The notes beneath the pieces were generated by a model. The model searched no databases, had not been told where the DNA came from, and saw only the letters and a list, made by a program, of their open reading frames with translations. Positions 49,371 through 57,442 of a stretch of DNA of 64,000 bases are shown piece after piece. The DNA lies in assembly GCA_020638635.1 (NCBI GenBank), contig JACKIE010000001.1, forward strand, positions 248,001 to 312,000. Reading direction: 5' to 3'. The translations under genes were made by a program, and so were the position numbers. The stretch is from Planctomycetota bacterium. Its GTDB lineage: Bacteria > Planctomycetota > UBA8742 > UBA2392. Numbering within the stretch: the stretch's first letter is position 1; each line of letters opens with the position of its first letter.

Positions 49371-50044
49371 TGGTCAGGCAGCACACAGGGCGCAAAAGGG
49401 ATGCGGTCAGAACAAAGGCCGCGATCCTGGAGGCAGCTATCGCGGAGTTCGCGCTGCGGGGTCCGGCGGGCACACGCGTGGACGAAGTCGCCGCGCGCGC
49501 GGGTGTAAACAAGAGCTTGATCTACCAGTATTTCGGCAGCAAGCAGGAATTGTACGCGGAGGCGCTGAACGCGGTGCTTGCGACGATCACTGAGAAGAGC
49601 GCTGAGTTTTCGAGGTCGCTGTCCGGCGCGCAATCGGAGCAGGACCTGCGCCAGATGGTACGCGACTACCTGGAGAAGCACCTGGCGCTGATGGAATCCG
49701 TTCCTGAATGGCCGCGTTTGCTGTCATGGGAGAACCTTGAGGGCGGGCGCACGCTGGCTCGCCTGCCCCTGCAGCAGACTTATCGCGCGTTCCTTGACCG
49801 GATCCGCCTGGTAATCACTCCGGTGGCCAAACGGGGGCTGATGCCCGAGTCACTTGACGTGCGCTACATAGCGCAGGCGGAGATGGCGCTGACTCACTTC
49901 TTCGTGATCCAGAAGGGTACCTTCCAGCACCTGTTCCAGATGGACCCCACTGAACCGCAGACGCGCTCGGCGTGGTTGGACTACTGCACGTCACTGTTCA
50001 TGGGCGCCTTCCGCGCTCCTTCGCAAGCCCCGAGACAGGCCTAG
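49370..50044 (+). CDS. TetR/AcrR-family transcriptional regulator
   Basis: A 224-residue regulator with the TetR helix-turn-helix at residues ~15-60 (AAILEAAIAEFALRGPAGTRVDEVAARAGVNKSLIYQYFGSKQELYAEAL) and a variable ligand-binding C-terminal domain (YLEKHLALMESVPEWPRLLSWENLEGGRTLARLPLQQ). GTG 49370 overlaps the kinase stop (TAGTG), with AGGAGG just upstream. Its target is unknown. The kinase may act on it or on its ligand pathway; that is inference. Confidence 0.92.
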   Translation: MVRQHTGRKRDAVRTKAAILEAAIAEFALRGPAGTRVDEVAARAGVNKSLIYQYFGSKQELYAEALNAVLATITEKSAEFSRSLSGAQSEQDLRQMVRDYLEKHLALMESVPEWPRLLSWENLEGGRTLARLPLQQTYRAFLDRIRLVITPVAKRGLMPESLDVRYIAQAEMALTHFFVIQKGTFQHLFQMDPTEPQTRSAWLDYCTSLFMGAFRAPSQAPRQA

Positions 50045-50141
50045 CCGGTTGGAACTCCCGTCGGGTAGCGGATGTCGCGCGTGAGACTCGGCGCCGCGCC
50101 CGACGGGACTGCCGGCGCGAGCCGGCCGTCCAGGTAACCTG
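50045..50141. terminator. Convergent gap with inverted repeat
   Basis: TCCCGTCGGG and CCCGACGGGA form a 10-bp stem around a GC-rich loop. It lies between the convergent TetR and mreD genes, so it may terminate both transcripts. No T-run is seen. Confidence 0.4.
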
Positions 50142-50690
50142 CTAGATGTTCCAGTAACCACCCGAGCGCCCGACCCGCAGCTTGTGCAGCAGATAGTGCG
50201 CCACGGGATACAGCAGCACCGCGGGCGGCGCGCTGGCGGCGGCCACGCTGGCGCAGCGGGCCAGGGCGCGCGACCAGCCGATGCCTTCTCCACTCAGGGC
50301 CAGCATGCTGTGGTAGCCGAAGTTCACCAGGAACGTCCCCCCCAGCGCCATGATGAACACGTTGAGCGGCCTTTCCGGGTCCAGTTTGCCGCGAGCGCGC
50401 CCGGCAGCCTTGTGCAACAGGCTGTACAGCACGCCGTAACTGCCCAGCAGGCCCAGGCTGAAGAAGTCGCGGATCAGGCCCAGCGCCAGCGACGGCACGT
50501 AACGGCCCTGGCGGCTGGCGAACAGTCCAAGGTACAGGGCGAACACCGAGTACAGGTCGGGTGTGAAGTCGCCAAGCTTCAGCCGGTGCAGCAGCAGTGT
50601 GTGCACGGCCGCCAGCAGCAGGCCGCCGCCAGCCACAATGCGCCAGCGATAGCGGGGCGGCTGTGTGCGGACCTGCAGAGCCTGGATCAT
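50142..50690 (-). CDS. mreD: Rod shape-determining protein MreD-like
   Basis: A 182-residue protein with four to five membrane helices (VAGGGLLLAAVHTLLLHRL, DLYSVFALYLGLFA, FSLGLLGSYGVLYSLL, VFIMALGGTFLVNFGY). MreD helps organise peptidoglycan elongation. The sequence is poorly conserved in general; the assignment rests on topology and position after mreC. Its ATG overlaps the mreC stop (ATGA), so the two are coupled. Confidence 0.8.
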   Translation of the reverse strand: MIQALQVRTQPPRYRWRIVAGGGLLLAAVHTLLLHRLKLGDFTPDLYSVFALYLGLFASRQGRYVPSLALGLIRDFFSLGLLGSYGVLYSLLHKAAGRARGKLDPERPLNVFIMALGGTFLVNFGYHSMLALSGEGIGWSRALARCASVAAASAPPAVLLYPVAHYLLHKLRVGRSGGYWNI

Positions 50691-51571
50691 TTCTTCCTCA
50701 TCAGCTGCAGAGCCTGCTGTTCGAGCTCCGGCCTGCGATGCTGCAGCACCTGAACCACTTCGAGCGTTGCCAGGTCCATGTTCGCCTCGATACGCACCTG
50801 CAGGAAACCGGCCTGTGGTATCGCTTCGCGCACCACTCCCACCGCCAGCCCCAGCGGAAACTGGCCGCTGTAGTCGTTGGTAATCACGTACATGCCCGGC
50901 TTGACCTCGGCGCCCACCGCCACATCCTCGAGTTCCAGCCTCGGGAAATGCGGCATCGCGGAGCCATCGCCGCGCAGAACGCCGCGCACCCGACTCTCCG
51001 GGTCCTGCTGTGGATTGTCCGGGTCCACGATCAGGCAACTGCACGCAAACCCCGGGTCCGTCAACAGCTGCACGCAGGCATGGTCGTCACCCACCATGAA
51101 AATCCGCCCGATCAGCGTACGGCCGGCAACCACGGGCATGCCGTCCGACACCCCCTGTTTCCGACCGCGGTTGATCCAGCATGAGTGGCGCCAGTTGCTG
51201 CTGTCTCCGTGGAACACCACCTGCGCGTTGATCGCGGGTGGCAGTTGGCTGGCGGCGAAATCGGGCCCTCCCAGCGCCTTCAGGTCAAGCAGAGCCCGGG
51301 CCAGACGCGCGTTCTCAGAAGCCAGTGACGAGTTGCGATCGCGTTCGCGCTGCAGATCAAAGCGAACTCGCTCGTCCTCGGACAATTCCTCGTAGGCCGA
51401 ACCGCCGACCTGGCCCTGTGCGCGCGCAAGAGGCAGAAAGGTCAAGAGCTTCAGGCGTTCGCCGACCCGCAGGTAGGGCAGCACGATGGTCAGCGCCAGG
51501 AGGATGCAGGTCGCCACCAGCGGATGGCGCAGGAACCAGGCGAGCGAAAGTTTTTCTTGGCTGCCGCGCAT
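50687..51571 (-). CDS. mreC: Rod shape-determining protein MreC
   Basis: A 294-residue membrane-anchored periplasmic scaffold of the elongasome. It has one N-terminal membrane helix (PLVATCILLALTIVLPYL), a coiled-coil (DERVRFDLQRERDRNSSLASENARLARALLDL) and the MreC beta domain (SSNWRHSCWINRGRKQGVSDGMPVVAGRTLIGRIFMVGDDHACVQLLTDPGFACSCLI...GMYVITNDYSGQFPLGLAVGVV). An 18-residue segment PDNPQQDPESRVRGVLRG matches the usual VRGxLxG part. It lies between mreB and mreD. Confidence 0.93.
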   Translation of the reverse strand: MRGSQEKLSLAWFLRHPLVATCILLALTIVLPYLRVGERLKLLTFLPLARAQGQVGGSAYEELSEDERVRFDLQRERDRNSSLASENARLARALLDLKALGGPDFAASQLPPAINAQVVFHGDSSNWRHSCWINRGRKQGVSDGMPVVAGRTLIGRIFMVGDDHACVQLLTDPGFACSCLIVDPDNPQQDPESRVRGVLRGDGSAMPHFPRLELEDVAVGAEVKPGMYVITNDYSGQFPLGLAVGVVREAIPQAGFLQVRIEANMDLATLEVVQVLQHRRPELEQQALQLMRKK

Positions 51572-51578
51572 CGATTAC

Positions 51579-51609
51579 GTCCCGGGTTCCGTGTCCCGGG
51601 TCCCGGGTC
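51579..51609. repeat. GTCCCGG heptamer repeats between mreB and mreC
   Basis: GTCCCGG, GTTCCGT, GTCCCGG, GTCCCGG and GTC run at exact 7-base steps from 51579. The array lies just upstream of the mreC start and just past the mreB terminator. Confidence 0.85.
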
Positions 51610-51610
51610 A

Positions 51611-51649
51611 AAGAAAAAGGCCCGTCGCCTGTATCGGCATTCGGGCCTT
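51611..51649 (-). terminator. Terminator after mreB
   Basis: On the minus strand AAGGCCCG/CGGGCCTT is followed by TTTCTTTG. A second stem, CCCCGCTCGG/CCGAGTCCGGGG, lies between it and the mreB stop (near 51670-51697). mreB may thus be partly uncoupled from mreCD. Confidence 0.6.
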
Positions 51650-51705
51650 GGACTCTTGCATGACTTTCACCCCGGACTCGGTACACCCGAGCGGGGACTT
51701 CACAG

Positions 51706-52773
51706 TTAGATGTCTTCCGCGCTTTCCAGCAGTTCCACGAACTGGTCGATGTCGGTCAGCACCGCTTCCGTGCCGCGAACCACGGAGTACAGCGGTTCGT
51801 CGGCACGGCGTACCGGCAGGTTGATCTCGTGCTCGAGGTAGTAATCGAGACCGCGCAGGCTTGCCCCTCCGCCCGCCAGCATGATGCCCTGGTCCACCAG
51901 GTCCGCTGCGATTTCCGGCGGCGTGCGCTCCAGCGTGCGCTTGATGCTGCCTGCGATCTGCTTCACCACCGGCATCAGCGCTTCCCGTACCTGGATGCTG
52001 TTTATCACCGTGCGCGCCGGAAGGCTGGTTTCGATGTTGCGGCCCCGGATCTCCATCTGCATCTCTTCGCCGCCCAGCAGCTCCAGCGGCACCACGCTGC
52101 CGATCGCGATCTTGATCTTCTCGGCTGTCTGCTCGCCGACCAGCAGCCCGCACTTGTCCTTGATGTAGGTGATGATGCTCTGGGTCAGCTCGTCGCCCGC
52201 CACGCGCAGGGTTTCGTAGTTGACCACGCCCTGCAGGGACAGCACCGCCACGTCCGTCGTGCCGCCGCCGATGTCCACGATCATCGAGCCCGAGGGGTCG
52301 CTGATCGGCAGGCCGGCGCCCAGCGCCGCGGCCTTGGGCTGCTCGATGAGGTAGACGCTGCGAGCACCCGCGCGCTCGGCGCTTTCGATCACAGCGCGCT
52401 TTTCGACACCGGTGATGCCCATCGGCACGCTGATGATCAGGCGGGGCTTGAGGCCCCAGGCGCGGTTGTGGACCTTGCGGATGAAGTAGGACAGCATCGC
52501 CTCGGTGATCTCGAAGTCGCTGATCACGCCGTTCTTCAGCGGACGAATCGCCTCGATGTTGCCGGGGCACTTGTCGAGCATGTTCTTGGCGGCGTTGCCG
52601 ACCGCCTCGCCGTTGTTGAGCACTTCCGTGGTGCCTTTGCGCACGGCGACCACCGAGGGCTCGCACAGGACGATACCCTGGCCGCCCACGCAGACCGCGG
52701 TGTTGGCGGTGCCGAGGTCGATGCCCATGTCGAGGCTGAAGACGCCCAGGAGCCGTTCGAAGATTGTAGGCAT
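51706..52773 (-). CDS. mreB: Rod shape-determining protein MreB
   Basis: The bacterial actin that directs side-wall synthesis. The 355-residue product has the actin-fold phosphate loops (GIDLGTANTAVCVGGQGIVLCEPSVVAV, DIGGGTTDVAVLSLQG) and PMGITGVEKRAVIESAERAGARSVYLIEQPKAAALGAGLPI. The ATG at 52773 (MPTIFERLLG) starts the homology. A complete mreB-C-D set suggests rod-like or elongated growth. Confidence 0.96.
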   Translation of the reverse strand: MPTIFERLLGVFSLDMGIDLGTANTAVCVGGQGIVLCEPSVVAVRKGTTEVLNNGEAVGNAAKNMLDKCPGNIEAIRPLKNGVISDFEITEAMLSYFIRKVHNRAWGLKPRLIISVPMGITGVEKRAVIESAERAGARSVYLIEQPKAAALGAGLPISDPSGSMIVDIGGGTTDVAVLSLQGVVNYETLRVAGDELTQSIITYIKDKCGLLVGEQTAEKIKIAIGSVVPLELLGGEEMQMEIRGRNIETSLPARTVINSIQVREALMPVVKQIAGSIKRTLERTPPEIAADLVDQGIMLAGGGASLRGLDYYLEHEINLPVRRADEPLYSVVRGTEAVLTDIDQFVELLESAEDI

Positions 52774-52887
52774 GGCGCTACCCGTCCTGTGATGGAGATA
52801 AGGCGAGAGTGATCTCGCCAAGGGGGTATCGGGCAAACCCGTGCCGTTCCTTGAGTTAAACAGAAGAAGTTGCACGTCATGCCCAAC

Positions 52888-52922
52888 AGAAAACAAACCG
52901 GCGGCCCCGGAGGGCCGCCGGT
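52888..52922 (-). terminator. Terminator after the zinc-ribbon gene
   Basis: Minus-strand CCGGCGGCCC/GGGCCGCCGG with loop TCCG (one extra GC around it) is followed by TTTGTTTTCTG. It lies 17 bases past the stop of the zinc-ribbon gene and upstream of mreB. Confidence 0.75.
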
Positions 52923-52938
52923 GTTTGTATTTACCTAC

Positions 52939-55257
52939 CTACTCGGCGGTTACTTCATCCACGCTCATCTTCTCGATGGCTATCTTGAGGCCGTTGCTGG
53001 TCTTGACTCCCACCTTGCCCGCGCCCTCGTTGGCTTTGCCGGTGCTGATCAGCTTGTGTCCGTTGAAGCTGGCGCTCACGGAGTTGCCCTGGAAGGTGAC
53101 CACAACTTCGTCGAAGAGCACATCGCGATTCCAGCGAGGCAGCGGCAGATAGCCGCCCTGGGCGTCGCCGACCAGGGTGTTTAGCTTGCCAGCTGACATG
53201 CGCACGATGCGATAGAAACCGTCGCCGCGAATCTGCAGAGCTGAGTAGTTGGACGGGTCGGTGTAGCGGAACTGGATTTCGTATCCCTTGGCATCGTTGC
53301 CGGTCTTGCGCACGTCAGCTTCATCCATGTCCCGCCACACGGTAAGCCGCACCTCTGCAGCGGCGACTGTGCCGATGGTCTGGAATCCTTTGTTGGCGCC
53401 GACTTCAAGCGCGCCCGGGGTGCCGGGAACGCCCTTCACGTGCTTGACACCGCTGGGCAGCCAGTCCCACTCGTAGCGGGTGTTGTCGAAGTCTTCATCG
53501 AAGAAATCGACCGGCTTGCCGGGCTTTGCGGGCTTGGGATGCGGACGCTCGAACTTGGGCCAATCCGACTTGAACGGGTCATCCTTGGCGGTAGGCACCG
53601 GGTCCGGTTCCGGCAGCGGCTCGGGCTCCGGCAGGGGCTCCGGTTCGGGCTGCGGAGGCGTCGGCTCGGGCTCCGGTTCCGGCATGGGCGGTTCCGGCTC
53701 CGGCTCAGGTTCCGGCATCGGCGGTTCCGGCTCGGGCTCCGGTTCCGGCATCGGCGGTTCCGGCTCGGGCTCCGGTTCCGGCATGGGCGGCTCCGGCTCA
53801 GGTTCCGGCATCGGCGGTTCCGGCTCGGGCTCAGGTTCCGGCATCGGCGGTTCCGGCTCGGGCTCGGGCTCCGGCATCGGCGGTTCCGGCTCGGGCTCGG
53901 GCTCCGGCATCGGCGGTTCGGGCTCAGGTTCCGGCTCCGGCATGGGCGGTTCGGGCTCGGGCTCCGGTTCCGGCATGGGCGGTTCGGGCTCGGGCTCCGG
54001 TTCCGGCTCGGGCTCGGGCTCCGGTTCCGGCTCGGGCTCCGGTTCTGGCTTCGGCTCAGGCTCAGGCTCGGGCTCGGGCTTGGGTTCCGGCTCGGGCTCG
54101 GGCTTGGGTTCCGGCTCGGGCTCGCCACTTTCGTTACCGGCTGGTTGCTGGTCGTCGTTGCCAGGTGCGGGTGTCGGCGCGGCCGGCTCTTTTACAGGGC
54201 CGCCGACCATCTTCGCGATGTCGTTCAGCCAGGCTGCATCCTGCAGGCCCAGCGCTTCACGTGCCTGCGGCAGGTACACCAGCGCCGCGAACGCCGCCAG
54301 GTCCAGCAACAGGAACAGCAGCAGCGCCTTCACCAGCAACCCGCCGCCCTTCTTCTTCTCTTTGGCTGCGCCAAGCTCTCCCGGCTTGCCGGCCTTGGCG
54401 GGTAGCTTGCGTCCGGTATCTTTCTTGTCGATCTTGCTGGTACCCTTGGGAAGCGCGCCCTTGCCGGGCAGCTTGGCATCTCCGCCGGGAAGCTTCGGGC
54501 CCTTGCCGGGCAGCGTACCCTTGCCGGGCAGTTTGGCGCCTTTACCCGGCAGCTTTGGGCCCTTGCCCGGCAGCTTGGGGCCGCTGGAGGCTTCGGCATT
54601 TTCGGCTGCTGAGTCGGCCTCTGCCTGCGCCGCTGCCAATTCCGCTTCATCCGGGATGTAGTCAACGGCGGTGTCGCCTGAGCTGGTCTGATCAGCCGCC
54701 GGGATCATGTCAACGGCGGTGTCACCGCTGCCGTAATCGAGCGCGGTTTCATCGCCATCATGGACGGTGTCGCCGGAGTCGGCGAAATGGCCGCCGTCGT
54801 CAACGGTATCACCCCAGGTGTCGCCGATGGTGTCCTCCCCCATCGCCGGGGCCGCGGGCAGCACGGTTTCGCCGAAATCCACGCCGCGTGTGGGCGGCAC
54901 TTCGGTCTGGAAGTCGTCCGCCTGCATGTCAGCTGTGGCGAATTCATCCTGAGCCTGGCCGCCCCATTGTGTCGCGAATTCGTCGCCCGTCGGGGGCGGT
55001 TGTGTTGCGAAGTCATCGCGACGGCCGACACCCGGCAAGGCGCGCGCGGGACCAGCCGGGCCCTCCATGGCGGGGGCGTCTACCTGGGTCTGGTCCACGG
55101 CGTCGAGCTTGTCGAAGTCCTCGGCGGTGGGCGGCGCCGATGCGCCGCCGACGCGGAACACGCCGCCGCAGGCCTTGCACTTGATGCGCTTTCCGAACAG
55201 CTCGTCGGGCAGCGTGAACTCTTTGTGGCAGTGTGGGCAATCCGTGGCCAGCGCCAT
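52939..55257 (-). CDS. MJ0042-type zinc-ribbon membrane protein with long Glu-Pro spacer
   Basis: A 772-residue protein of unusual design. Residues 1-40 form an MJ0042-type zinc finger (CPHCHKEFTLPDELFGKRIKCKACGGVFRVGG). An acidic, Asp/Thr-rich region follows (~60-220). Then come seven KLPGKG-type repeats (~225-275) and one membrane helix (GLLVKALLLFLLLDLAAFAALVYL). A ~180-residue outer tract of EPEPEP with PEPPM interruptions follows. The last ~190 residues look like a LamG/DUF1080-type beta domain (VDFFDEDFDNTRYEWDWLP...GFYRIVRM...VVVTFQGNSVSASFNGHKL). MJ0042 ribbons on membrane proteins are common in Planctomycetes. GGGAGG precedes ATG 55257. Function is unknown. Confidence 0.8.
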   Translation of the reverse strand: MALATDCPHCHKEFTLPDELFGKRIKCKACGGVFRVGGASAPPTAEDFDKLDAVDQTQVDAPAMEGPAGPARALPGVGRRDDFATQPPPTGDEFATQWGGQAQDEFATADMQADDFQTEVPPTRGVDFGETVLPAAPAMGEDTIGDTWGDTVDDGGHFADSGDTVHDGDETALDYGSGDTAVDMIPAADQTSSGDTAVDYIPDEAELAAAQAEADSAAENAEASSGPKLPGKGPKLPGKGAKLPGKGTLPGKGPKLPGGDAKLPGKGALPKGTSKIDKKDTGRKLPAKAGKPGELGAAKEKKKGGGLLVKALLLFLLLDLAAFAALVYLPQAREALGLQDAAWLNDIAKMVGGPVKEPAAPTPAPGNDDQQPAGNESGEPEPEPKPEPEPEPKPEPEPEPEPKPEPEPEPEPEPEPEPEPEPEPEPPMPEPEPEPEPPMPEPEPEPEPPMPEPEPEPEPPMPEPEPEPEPPMPEPEPEPEPPMPEPEPEPPMPEPEPEPEPPMPEPEPEPEPPMPEPEPEPEPPMPEPEPEPTPPQPEPEPLPEPEPLPEPDPVPTAKDDPFKSDWPKFERPHPKPAKPGKPVDFFDEDFDNTRYEWDWLPSGVKHVKGVPGTPGALEVGANKGFQTIGTVAAAEVRLTVWRDMDEADVRKTGNDAKGYEIQFRYTDPSNYSALQIRGDGFYRIVRMSAGKLNTLVGDAQGGYLPLPRWNRDVLFDEVVVTFQGNSVSASFNGHKLISTGKANEGAGKVGVKTSNGLKIAIEKMSVDEVTAE
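53590..54130 (-). repeat. Glu-Pro coding repeat tract
   Basis: A hexamer-based repeat (GAGCCC-like codon pairs) encodes EPEP runs. Ten or so repeats of PEPEPEPEPPM (33 bases each) form the proximal part and are nearly identical. It is the most repetitive coding DNA in the window and is prone to length variation and assembly error. Confidence 0.85.
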
Positions 55258-55361
55258 GCTTCCTCCCGGCAAATGTCTCGCGGAAGCCCAAGTTTAGCCA
55301 GCCGGTGCCAAAGGCCAAAGGGGCAGGGCAAGATTTCTCGTGTGGTTGCAGAAGTATGACA

Positions 55362-55450
55362 GGAGGCGGGAGGCGGGAGGCGGGATGAACGACAAGGCCA
55401 GGGGTCTCCCCCCGGCCTTTTGCCTCTGACCTCTGAAACCCGAACCCGGC
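55362..55450. repeat. Heptamer repeats downstream of the lipoprotein gene
   Basis: GGAGGCG occurs three times in a row at 55362, 55369 and 55376, then GGATGAA. At 55423, CCTCTGA, CCTCTGA, AACCCGA and ACCCGG repeat with a 7-base step up to the stop of the lipoprotein gene. The second block belongs to the same family as the rpoB-rpoC cluster. Confidence 0.8.
55394..55419 (-). terminator. Candidate terminator after the lipoprotein gene
   Basis: AAGGCC and GGCCTT enclose a second complementary pair (GGGG/CCCC), giving a stem of about 10 bp. T-runs on the minus strand are short. It lies between two heptamer blocks. Confidence 0.45.
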
Positions 55451-55451
55451 C

Positions 55452-55964
55452 TTAGCGGTTACCCCTCAGCTCACCGGGGACGTCGCCTCGATAGTATTCC
55501 GGAGTGCGGAACTCTTCCGGGCCGCGTTCCAGCACGCTGATTTCCCAGTTCGGGCCGAAGGTGGTGGAAAGCCGGTTGTACCGGCGCGCGAACTCAGCCA
55601 ACTGGTCCTTGGCGTCCTGCTTGCGACGCTGCTCGATGAAGTACAGCAGGCGATCGCTGCAGCGGAACAGGTCCTGCGTCTGGTTGAAGTACTCGTCATA
55701 CACCTCGTAGTCGTTGGGCAGGCGAGGCGGTTCATAGCTGGTAAGCCACTTGGTGTATTCGCGGAGGCGCTCCGCGTCTGGTACGGCTTCGCCGTACTGG
55801 GCGCCGATCACAGCCTTGTCAATGCCGGCTACTTCGTCGCGGATCCACGTCATGGCCTCGTCGTAGCTGCGCGGTTCGAGCGCCAGGCGCGTTTCCTGCG
55901 AAGACGCGCAGCCGAACGACATCAAAGTCATCAACACAACGACGAACAGGCTAATCGTCTTCAT
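55452..55964 (-). CDS. Putative lipoprotein of unknown function
   Basis: A 170-residue protein with a classic signal (MKTISLFVVVLMTLMSFGCASS) and lipobox MSFGC. The mature part is acidic and helical (SYDEAMTWIRDEVAGIDKAVIGAQYGEAVPDAERLREYTKWL, YNRLSTTFGPNWEISVLERGPEEF) without a family I recognise. No Shine-Dalgarno sequence is evident before the ATG at 55964. It is the first gene downstream of the peroxiredoxin operon. Confidence 0.78.
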   Translation of the reverse strand: MKTISLFVVVLMTLMSFGCASSQETRLALEPRSYDEAMTWIRDEVAGIDKAVIGAQYGEAVPDAERLREYTKWLTSYEPPRLPNDYEVYDEYFNQTQDLFRCSDRLLYFIEQRRKQDAKDQLAEFARRYNRLSTTFGPNWEISVLERGPEEFRTPEYYRGDVPGELRGNR

Positions 55965-56034
55965 GGCACAAACCGATACCGAACCGGGGGCTCGTAATGT
56001 ACCCACATGCCTGACAGTTACAAGCGCGTCGCTG

Positions 56035-56805
56035 TCACGGCGAGGTCACCGCGCCCGCAAACCCCGCACGTAGCTCTTCAGGCGTCACCGAGCGACGGTA
56101 GTTGTCCGGCTGGAACGAGCCCGCCACGGTTCCGTCCGCGCGCACAAACAGGATTGCCGGGCGCGCCAGATCTTTGCCCGGCACGGCCTCTGCGTGGCGC
56201 AGCCCAAAGGCTTCGGCCACAGCGGCGTCCGGGTCAGCCAGCATCGGGAACTTCACGCCCGTGCGCTCAACCATTGCTTTCACGTCTTCCGGCGTGTCGG
56301 GCATGAAGCCCACAACCTCGCCACCCGCCTTCTGGATTTCAGGGTACACCTCGCTGGCGACCGCCAGGTCTTTCAGGCAGTACGGTCACCAAACGCCACG
56401 GCCGAAAATCAGCACCACCGGTTTGCCGCGCAGACTGGCGTCGCTGACTGTGTTGCCGTCCTGGTCTCTCAATTCAAAGGCGGGGATGGGCTTTTCGGCC
56501 GCGAACTGCGCCGGCGCGGGCAACTGATAGCTGAAGCTGAGTACCCACCAGCTGACGCCGCCGGCACCGGCAAGGGAAAGCAGCATCAGCAGGCCCAGCA
56601 CGGCCTTGCCCGGCCGGCCCTGGCCGTGGCGCAGGAACTGCACGGCACCCAGCAGCGACCAGCCGGCGCCCAGGTAGATCACGATCAGCTTGGGCCAGTC
56701 GCCGGCGCCCAGCACCGGCAGCTGAGGCGCCTGCGGCAGAAACAGCAGTCCCCCAACCGCCACCAGCACGGTGCCCAGCAGGGCGACGATCACGGCGATT
56801 CCCAC
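56035..56805 (-). CDS. Membrane peroxiredoxin/thioredoxin-like selenoprotein with in-frame UGA (UxxC)
   Basis: Read through one TGA (56388-56386), this frame encodes 256 residues. Three N-terminal membrane segments (GIAVIVALLGTVLVAVGGLLF, IVIYLGAGWSLLGAVQFL, AVLGLLMLLSLAGAGGVSWWVLSF) precede an AhpC/TSA-type redoxin domain. The TGA sits in GRGVW-U-PYCLKDL, exactly where relatives have the first Cys of WCPYC. The sequence stays in frame with normal redoxin features after it (GGEVVGFMPDTPEDVKAMVERTGVKFPMLADPDAAVAEAFGL). A SECIS-like hairpin follows. The GTG start (56805) has GGAGGA upstream. It is most likely a selenoprotein reducing peroxides or disulfides at the membrane; a nonsense mutation is the alternative. 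Confidence 0.78.
56342..56385 (-). promoter_or_regulatory. Putative bacterial SECIS element
   Basis: Directly after the TGA, CTGGC/GCCAG forms a stem with apical loop GGTC, 23 bases past the TGA. ACC/GGT and GTAC/GTAC pairs extend it with internal loops. The GGUC apex equals the loop of the E. coli fdhF SECIS, and the distance is in the range known for bacterial elements (about 16-37 bases). Confidence 0.65.
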
Positions 56806-56806
56806 G

Positions 56807-57268
56807 CTATTCCTCCAGCACCGCCGGGTCTCCGACGCTTACCTTGCCGCTTTTCACCACCGCGCACATCAGGCCCACGTGGCCCACGAAATGGCTTACT
56901 TTCACGCCCTCCACCGTCTCCGTGAAGTGCGCACAGGGCGCGCGCGGGGTGACGACTTCGAGCACGGCCTCTCCCACGCGGATGCGCTGACCCAGGTCCA
57001 GCCAGCCGGGGTCGATCTCGGATGAAATCACGATGTTCTCACCGAGCCCGCCCGGCAGCTCGCGGCTGCGCCCGAAGTTGCGCTCGAACCAGTCATAGCT
57101 GTGCCGCGTGACCAGGTTGACCTGGCGGCCGTGGCTCTTGCCGAACTTCTTGTCACCCTCAACACCCTTGCCCTCGACCAGCATCACGCTGTCGCGGGCC
57201 TCACGATAGATGGGCGTTTCGTTGCCCTCGGGCCCCACCGCCAGTCCCAGCACTTTCGCTTCTGCCAT
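56807..57268 (-). CDS. MOSC domain protein
   Basis: A 153-residue stand-alone MOSC domain, related to the C-terminal domain of molybdenum cofactor sulfurases. It shows GVEGDKKFGKSHGRQVNLVTRHSYDWFE, LGENIVIS, LDLGQRIRVGEAVLEVVTPRAPCAHF with the conserved Cys, and GDPAVL. Its stop lies within the ribosome-binding region of the selenoprotein gene, so the two are one operon. A link between sulfur/selenium transfer and a Sec redox protein is suggestive but unproven. Confidence 0.9.
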   Translation of the reverse strand: MAEAKVLGLAVGPEGNETPIYREARDSVMLVEGKGVEGDKKFGKSHGRQVNLVTRHSYDWFERNFGRSRELPGGLGENIVISSEIDPGWLDLGQRIRVGEAVLEVVTPRAPCAHFTETVEGVKVSHFVGHVGLMCAVVKSGKVSVGDPAVLEE

Positions 57269-57442
57269 TTACGCACCTGCGTTCCGGTTTGTCCCACCAT
57301 AGTAAGCAGCAGATCCCGCGATGAGGGAAGGGGAAATGCTGAGGCAGTCAGTGCACGCTGGCGGTTATTCGATAAATGGATATGGTGGTCTTTTTATGAC
57401 CTGCATCCCGGGCGGCGGATTCCATCCAGCCAGAGGTACAAC

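Noticed and set aside
53480..54661. 393-codon plus-strand frame rich in Gly-Ser repeats
   Set aside because: It is the reverse complement of the Glu-Pro coding tract; the GSGSG pattern is a by-product of that repeat.
56386..56388. TGA as a true stop, leaving a short membrane protein and a separate truncated redoxin
   Set aside because: The frame continues with family sequence on both sides, the TGA replaces a redox Cys, and a SECIS-like hairpin follows. A nonsense mutation cannot be excluded without relatives.
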